A model generated the notes under the pieces. That model was not told the DNA's origin and did not search any database. It saw nothing but the letters and a program-made list of their open reading frames with translations. Positions 40,797-44,344 of a stretch of DNA of 44,344 bases are shown here, piece by piece. How positions within the stretch are numbered: the first letter of the stretch is position 1; every line of letters starts with the position of its first letter. Source of the DNA: a virus. Location of the stretch: positions 1 to 44,344 of IMG/VR virus record IMGVR_UViG_3300023301_000023. The stretch is one strand, 5' to 3'. The position numbers and the translations under genes are program-made.

Positions 40797-40883
40797 TTAG
40801 ACTATTAGTACAACCATTATTATATTGAATACCGCTAGTATAGTGGCGGCCTTAATATATAAAATATCGGATTCATTATTCAT
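40797..40883 (-). CDS. 28-aa single-TM micropeptide
   Basis: ATG at 40883 overlaps the stop codon of the upstream gene (ATGAATAA) with GAGGG 8 nt ahead. It has 28 codons and stops at 40797. The sequence is MNNESDILYIKAAT followed by a hydrophobic helix of about 14 residues (ILAVFNIIMVVLIV). The coupled start and membrane-helix composition favour a real gene, perhaps a membrane regulator, but it is small enough to arise by chance. Confidence 0.45.
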   Translation of the reverse strand: MNNESDILYIKAATILAVFNIIMVVLIV

Positions 40884-41124
40884 AGGTAGTCCCTCGCGTT
40901 ATGCTGACAATACTGCCTTCGTCGTCTATCTCCGAAAGTGATACCGCAACGCTTACGGACGACTTGTCACACTCCGAAGTATCGAACTCGTCGTGTAGCA
41001 TTTCTTCGACGTCCTCAACCATGCGTTCCACGCCCTCTTGTCTGTCCTCAACTGCGAACCCCTCCATTATCTCCGGCTTGATTTCGTTCTGTACTAATAT
41101 TGATACTACTAATTGACCTTTCAT
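40876..41124 (-). CDS. Small acidic protein, unknown
   Basis: An 82-aa acidic protein (GQLVVSILVQNEIKPEIMEG, ERMVEDVEEMLHDEFDTSEC, VSVAVSLSEIDDE). It looks like a small alpha/beta fold and has no known motif. ATG with TAGGAGG. It lies 12 nt after the 64-aa gene and is coupled to the micropeptide. Confidence 0.7.
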   Translation of the reverse strand: MKGQLVVSILVQNEIKPEIMEGFAVEDRQEGVERMVEDVEEMLHDEFDTSECDKSSVSVAVSLSEIDDEGSIVSITRGTTYE

Positions 41125-41136
41125 ATAAAACCCCTC

Positions 41137-41331
41137 CTAGTTGAACCTAAAATGTTCCCTATCCTCGATATAGTCGTTCAAGTCGACAACCTCTTCTTCC
41201 TTGTCCTCAAGGTCTGATTCTAAGTCGTAGATTTTGTAGTCCTTTTCGTCGATGGCTTCTTCTAACTCATTAACTAACTCGGATAAGTATTTGATTTCCT
41301 GTCTAAGTTTCTTACGGTTTTTAATTCTCAA
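41137..41331 (-). CDS. Small coiled-coil protein
   Basis: A 64-aa protein, nearly all one heptad-pattern helix (KYLSELVNELEEAIDEKDYK, DLEDKEEEVVDLNDYIEDRE) after a basic start (RIKNRKKLR). The start codon is TTG at 41331 with AAGGGGG. It is the first gene behind promoter G and is probably co-transcribed with the next two. Function unknown; a small DNA- or protein-binding modulator is possible. Confidence 0.6.
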   Translation of the reverse strand: MRIKNRKKLRQEIKYLSELVNELEEAIDEKDYKIYDLESDLEDKEEEVVDLNDYIEDREHFRFN

Positions 41332-41353
41332 CCTTCCGCCCCCTTTGTGTGGT

Positions 41354-41394
41354 TATACTATATAAATATCGGGGCTTAAGGCTTATTGTTGCGG
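41354..41394 (-). promoter_or_regulatory. ECF-like phage promoter G
   Basis: Minus strand: CCGCAACA (41394-41387), 15 bases, CGATATTTATATAGTATA (41371-41354). It lies behind the integrase terminator and 23 bp before the gene at 41331. Confidence 0.7.
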
Positions 41395-41496
41395 GGTTTA
41401 TGTGAATAGTATTAATTTTAGGTGAGGGCGTATAAGTGCGGTCTGCCTATGGGTGTGTGTGATACTTCGCGGGGTTGGGTGGTGTGATTGTATGGG

Positions 41497-41541
41497 CAAA
41501 AAGAAAAGCGCTTAAAACGCCACTAGGGACGCCTTAAACGC
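41497..41541 (-). terminator. Terminator after integrase
   Basis: Minus-strand 14-bp stem (GCGUUUAAGGCGUC / GGCGUUUUAAGCGC, several G-U pairs), loop CCUAGU, then UUUUCUUUUUG. It stops integrase transcripts before promoter G. Confidence 0.85.
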
Positions 41542-41553
41542 TATGTGTATATT

Positions 41554-42570
41554 TTATTTAAACTCTATGCCTTCAATAACCTTTGTAAGTTCTTCCTTAC
41601 TCGGTGTGGTGTAAATCCTCGTGGTGTTTATATTGCTATGGCCCGCAAGTTCTGCGACTAACTGAATCTTTCCGGTGGCGTCTGCTATCTGTTTACAATA
41701 AGTATGTCGTAATGTGTGTGGTGAGAACTCAACCCCGGACAACTTCGAAAGGTTTTGGGTTAGGTGCTGAACCCCTCTTTCACTAAACTTCATATTAGTA
41801 GTGTTGTTCCGTTCGGCCACGAATACATAAGAATCTTTAGGTAGGTGCAATTCTTCATCGACGGCCCCGCCGAAACTTAATGAACCTCTAACGGCCGCCA
41901 TCGTTCCCTCGGTGATTGGGACTTGTCTAAACTTCCCACCCTTACCGTCACGAACTGTAAGAACGCCGGTTGTGAAGTCGATGTCGCCTACTCTAAGGTC
42001 GGTCAATTCTTTTACACGTAAACCACAATTTACAAGAACCAATATAATGGCGCGGTTCCTTGCGATTCTATCCGGAGTGATTCGGTATAGTTGGGGGATT
42101 GATTCGATTATTTTGTCTACCTCTTCGCGCTTCAACCATTTAACTGCGCCTTGATTACCCCCTTGCACTTTTTTCATTGTTATATTATTGCCGTATTTAG
42201 TAGTGATATACTTATCCTCATATAGAAACTCGAAGAATTTACGTATTGATATGATACGTCGGTTTGTTGTGGTGGGTGCATACTTCGGTGACTTCTTAAT
42301 ACTCGTCGCGAACTGAACGAATGATTGTCCGGCGGATTCTAATATCGTGCTATCTTTTAAGATAAGGTCTTTCTTTTTATCTAGCCAAGCGACGAACCCA
42401 CGTAAGTCTGCAATATAGTTTTTTATAGTTATTTCGCTTTTACCTTCTTCAATTAAAGCTGCTTCGAATAGTTTCATTGCTTCCGGTAGTGTGGTCTTTT
42501 TTATGTTGGGCTTGCGTGTCCTTTTCTTGGGGAACGGTGTATATTCTGTGTTATCCGTTTGCTTTTTCAT
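41554..42570 (-). CDS. int: Tyrosine recombinase / phage integrase
   Basis: A 338-aa XerC/D-type recombinase. The N-terminal SAM-like core-binding domain is at about 28-130 (MKLFEAALIEEGKSEITIKN...RIISIRKFFEFLY). The catalytic domain has Arg in NCGLRVKELTDL, Lys in GKGGKFRQVP, His285-x-x-Arg288 (HTLRH), His311 (GHSN) and Tyr320 (RIYTT) as nucleophile, so all active-site residues are present. There is no N-terminal arm-binding domain as in lambda Int. ATG with GAAGGGA. It has its own sigma-A-type promoter and a terminator, so it is regulated separately from the rest. Confidence 0.95.
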   Translation of the reverse strand: MKKQTDNTEYTPFPKKRTRKPNIKKTTLPEAMKLFEAALIEEGKSEITIKNYIADLRGFVAWLDKKKDLILKDSTILESAGQSFVQFATSIKKSPKYAPTTTNRRIISIRKFFEFLYEDKYITTKYGNNITMKKVQGGNQGAVKWLKREEVDKIIESIPQLYRITPDRIARNRAIILVLVNCGLRVKELTDLRVGDIDFTTGVLTVRDGKGGKFRQVPITEGTMAAVRGSLSFGGAVDEELHLPKDSYVFVAERNNTTNMKFSERGVQHLTQNLSKLSGVEFSPHTLRHTYCKQIADATGKIQLVAELAGHSNINTTRIYTTPSKEELTKVIEGIEFK

Positions 42571-42645
42571 AATGAATACTTCCCTTCAAACTGTATTATA
42601 CTACTATTAGGTGTCGTGTCGCAATCGCCTTGTCGTATAATAACA

Positions 42646-42674
42646 ACTATAAACCATTTGTTTGTGATTGTCAA
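42646..42674 (-). promoter_or_regulatory. Sigma-A promoter of integrase
   Basis: Minus strand TTGACA (42674-42669), 17 bases, TATAGT (42651-42646). A GTCGTATAA motif at 42632-42640 covers the expected start site. A second -10 (TATAAT) with a TTGCGA -35 lies further downstream. The leader to the ATG at 42570 is about 70 bp. Confidence 0.7.
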
Positions 42675-42887
42675 TATCTTTTTGTTCGACACTATTCGAC
42701 TTTACAACTTATTTAAAAGTTTGGCGCATTGCAAGCGGTACTCCTTATGGTGAAGGGGAACGTTGGGGGCTGCTTACAATATAGTCATTTATAAATTGTT
42801 TATGTGATAGTCGTCTTTTATTATATATAGTTTAATACAAGTCGTCTATCACTAAGGCCCTACCGCCCTTTCGGTTGGTGCTACCGC

Positions 42888-42926
42888 GGGGAAGCATTGG
42901 AAGGTGAATCTTTCCAACCCCTCCCC
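42888..42926. other. Extended hairpin near integrase
   Basis: TTGGAAGG / CTTTCCAA (8 bp, one G-U) with a 5-nt loop. A GGGG / CCCC pair extends it below a 5-nt bulge. No T-run follows on either strand. It could be a structured RNA element or a recombination/packaging site. Confidence 0.45.
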
Positions 42927-43535
42927 TTGGTGTTTCCTTGATTGCCGCCTTAAACCTTTTCGATTTTCTCTATTATTTATATTATTTACTTGACATTTGG
43001 TTTATCGTTTGGTTTTCTAAATGTTCCGGGAAGAAAGGAACGGAAGCGAAACTCCCTCCCTCCCTAATCTTTGAATTACAATAATGTAACTCTAAGAACT
43101 AAGAAGGTGATTTGTTCCGTACAAGTTAAGTACATCGCTTCACACCGCTATTACTAGCTAATCATTCAAGAATTTTCATTCTAACTCACTCATTCAATGC
43201 CTTGCATTAAGTTTCTGATTACTCCCTCTCGCATTGCTGCGAACATATATCCAACCGTATAATGAGATTTTTTGTCCCCTCCACGACTGCCAACTAATCG
43301 CTTCACCGGGGGCGTATATCCCTCTAACGAATATCGAATACGATATTAAGTCCTAACTAGCGTCAATATTTCCTAATCGTATGAGGTGTATTTTAAGAGT
43401 AGCACCTTCACCACTCGCCTTAATTGCGGACTTTCCTATCATTCGATTGTACTGCTTGTCCCTATAATTTCATGTACATTTTAAAAATGGACAAAATAAA
43501 AGCCTTCCCAAGTGAAATACATTCACTCAAAAAGG

Positions 43536-43563
43536 TTGCGGGATTCTGCTATTGTGGTATAAT
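43536..43563 (+). promoter_or_regulatory. Plus-strand sigma-A promoter inside a 30-bp operator-like dyad
   Basis: TTGCGG, 16 bases, TATAAT with an extended -10 (TGG before TATAAT). The arms TGCTATTG (43547-43554) and CAATAGCA (43569-43576) form a perfect dyad centred on the -10 box. On the minus strand TTGACA (43571-43566), 17 bases, CAGAAT (43548-43543) forms a possible opposing promoter. Confidence 0.6.
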
Positions 43564-43569
43564 GGTGTC

Positions 43570-43670
43570 AATAGCAAATTCTTCGACGGTCTTTAAGTGT
43601 GTTCAGACACTTACTGAATCGGCTTACCGGTTAGTTTGACGACTAACCGATATGCGCGAAGGATTTTTAT
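43570..43670 (+). ncRNA. Candidate small RNA of about 100 nt
   Basis: Downstream of the plus-strand promoter there is no ORF with a ribosome site but two perfect hairpins: UAAGUGU-GUUCAG-ACACUUA (43594-43613) and CGGUUAGU-UUGACG-ACUAACCG (43628-43649). UUUUUAUUU follows about 14 nt later. The only plus-strand transcription unit I can support. A role as antisense or regulatory RNA is open. Confidence 0.4.
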
Positions 43671-43750
43671 TTAGTTATTTATCTATTATATTACAACATA
43701 ACTTTCCATTAAGCAAACTAATTCTCATATCTGTTATACATTTCTACTTA

Positions 43751-43768
43751 TTGAATATTAACTTTCAA
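43751..43768. repeat. Dispersed 18-bp dyad, copy 9
   Basis: TTGAATATTAACTTTCAA, exact, 7 bp past the stop of the 86-aa gene. Confidence 0.75.
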
Positions 43769-43775
43769 CAATATT

Positions 43776-44036
43776 CTAATTATTCTCTTTCCAATCCCAT
43801 GATTCACAATTCGTATTATTCATTATGTAGTCGAACACCGGCGCCTTCTTAACCTTCATAACATTGACCGCGTATCCGTTTCCCCTTAAATCTCTAATAG
43901 CGTCCTTTTTAGTTCTTTGGTATATCTCAACGATTATCTTTTTGTTGTCGTTAAACTTATCTGTTACGATTGCCTTGTATGCTATGTGTTTTAGTTCGAT
44001 TCTCATTTCTTCAATTTCTGTTAATTGTGTATTCAT
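43776..44036 (-). CDS. Hypothetical small protein
   Basis: An 86-aa Lys-rich protein (EEMRIELKHIAYKAIVTDKF, IVEIYQRTKKDAIRDLRGN) ending in an Asn/Trp-rich tail. It is of unknown family. ATG with AAAGGCGG. It is the rightmost complete gene; both a sigma-A-like promoter (44170-44197) and a weak ECF-like site (44066-44106) precede it. A dyad repeat follows its stop. Confidence 0.65.
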   Translation of the reverse strand: MNTQLTEIEEMRIELKHIAYKAIVTDKFNDNKKIIVEIYQRTKKDAIRDLRGNGYAVNVMKVKKAPVFDYIMNNTNCESWDWKENN

Positions 44037-44065
44037 TATTAAAACCGCCTTTCGTTTATCTCAAT

Positions 44066-44106
44066 TTAATATTTATTATTACGATTGTGCTTCGATTGTG
44101 GTTCGG
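44066..44106 (-). promoter_or_regulatory. Weak ECF-like promoter H
   Basis: Minus strand: CCGAACCA (44106-44099), 15 bases, CGTAATAATAAATATTAA (from 44083). Two elements differ by one base from consensus, but the spacing fits. About 45 bp before the ATG at 44036. Confidence 0.35.
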
Positions 44107-44169
44107 TGGGCTGCGGTGCGTTGTTTGTGTGGGTGTTCGTAGTTCGTCGTATATGTGAATCTAAGTTCT

Positions 44170-44197
44170 ATTATACGCCTTCTTATTCAAAAGTAAA
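44170..44197 (-). promoter_or_regulatory. Sigma-A-like promoter at right end
   Basis: Minus strand TTTACT (44197-44192), 16 bases, TATAAT (44175-44170). A partial GTCGTATA motif lies at 44146-44153, just beyond the start site. It drives the 86-aa gene. Confidence 0.5.
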
Positions 44198-44280
44198 GAC
44201 ATTTATTATATATTTTTTATTGACGGTTAATTGTAAATATACGTAAGTTGGGGAATCTATCGTTATGTGATGGAACGGTG

Positions 44281-44316
44281 GGAAGTGAGGGAAGTGAGGG
44301 AAGTGAGGGGAAGTGC
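44281..44316. repeat. Short G-rich tandem repeat
   Basis: GGAAGTGAG is repeated about three times, then GGGAAGTG, in a purine-rich stretch at the very right end. The rest of 44037-44344 holds only the promoters listed and no gene. Confidence 0.8.
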
Positions 44317-44344
44317 TGGGTGACGTTGTGGAACGTTGGTGGGG

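Larger units (their letters stand above)
42571..43775. other. 1.2-kb gene-poor control region
   Basis: No ORF with a good start, length and ribosome site was found on either strand. It holds the integrase promoter, a long hairpin (42888-42926), a plus-strand promoter in a dyad (43536-43576) and two hairpins, and a dyad repeat at 43751. The phage attachment site may lie here, beside the integrase, but no core could be recognised without the host sequence. The region from about 42,960 to 43,500 shows nothing I can name. Confidence 0.5.

Noticed and set aside
42872-42888. T-box-like sequence GGTGCTACCGCG on the plus strand
   Set aside because: Close to the T-box consensus (GGTGGNACCGCG), but no stem I elements are recognisable, no terminator T-run follows, and there is no plus-strand amino-acid or tRNA-synthetase gene downstream.
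43424-43639. Plus-strand 71-codon ORF in the control region
   Set aside because: No ribosome binding site, it crosses the plus-strand promoter and dyad, and its composition is not protein-like. The RNA interpretation is more economical.
42571-43775. tRNA genes in the gene-poor region
   Set aside because: No T-arm consensus or cloverleaf could be assembled by eye on either strand.
1-44344. Window as a closed circular genome
   Set aside because: Joining position 1 to 44344 extends the leftmost ORF into a low-complexity, non-protein-like sequence, and no terminal overlap is visible.

Overview
The window is one large piece of a tailed bacteriophage (siphovirus-type) or prophage from a low-GC Gram-positive (Bacillota) host. 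The basis is strong GGAGG/GGGGG ribosome binding sites, SPP1/HK97-style head and tail genes with a tape-measure protein, BhlA-type and multi-TM holins, an Amidase_3 lysin and sigma-A-like host promoters. Every recognised protein gene is on the minus strand, so transcription runs from the right end of the window (about 44,300) to the left end (1). The leftmost gene is cut by the window edge and the two ends do not join into a sensible reading frame, so this is probably not a closed genome. A tyrosine integrase suggests a temperate phage. I did not find the lysogeny repressor.

Layout in the direction of transcription. (1) 44,344-40,797: small early-type genes, the integrase (41,554-42,570) and a 1.2-kb gene-poor control region (42,571-43,775). 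This region holds the integrase promoter and a plus-strand promoter inside a 30-bp dyad. (2) 40,657-21,787: packaging and morphogenesis, namely TerL, a lectin-like protein, portal, minor head protein fused to a zincin, a 52-aa ORF, scaffold, capsid, connectors, two tandem major tail proteins, frameshifted tail chaperones, tape measure, Dit, Tal and receptor-binding proteins. (3) 21,652-18,246: a GH18-like tail hydrolase and two holins. (4) 17,983-14,083: initiator, helicase loader, DnaB-like helicase and primase. (5) 13,972-11,305: an antirepressor-like protein, an SH3-like orphan and a phage sigma factor. (6) 11,194-1: SSB-like protein, membrane protein, family A DNA polymerase, Cas4/RecB-like nuclease, RuvC, lysin, class II ribonucleotide reductase, DNA methyltransferase, small genes, ATP-dependent DNA ligase and a truncated ORF.

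The most interesting content is regulatory. The phage encodes a compact ECF-like sigma factor. Ten sites, always upstream of non-structural genes, match CCGMAACA-N15-CGAY (one with N14), which is an ECF-type promoter layout; one lies before the sigma gene itself. Most sit directly behind, or inside, a factor-independent terminator, so the early/replication half is built from terminator-promoter cassettes. A second network is an 18-bp dyad, TTGAANNTTAANNTTCAA, found nine times in short intergenic gaps across all modules and recalling the 'stoperators' of L5-like mycobacteriophages. A third motif, GTCGTATAA, marks the integrase and sigma-gene promoter regions. Together they suggest a layered lysogeny/lytic control circuit. 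This is inferred from sequence pattern alone.
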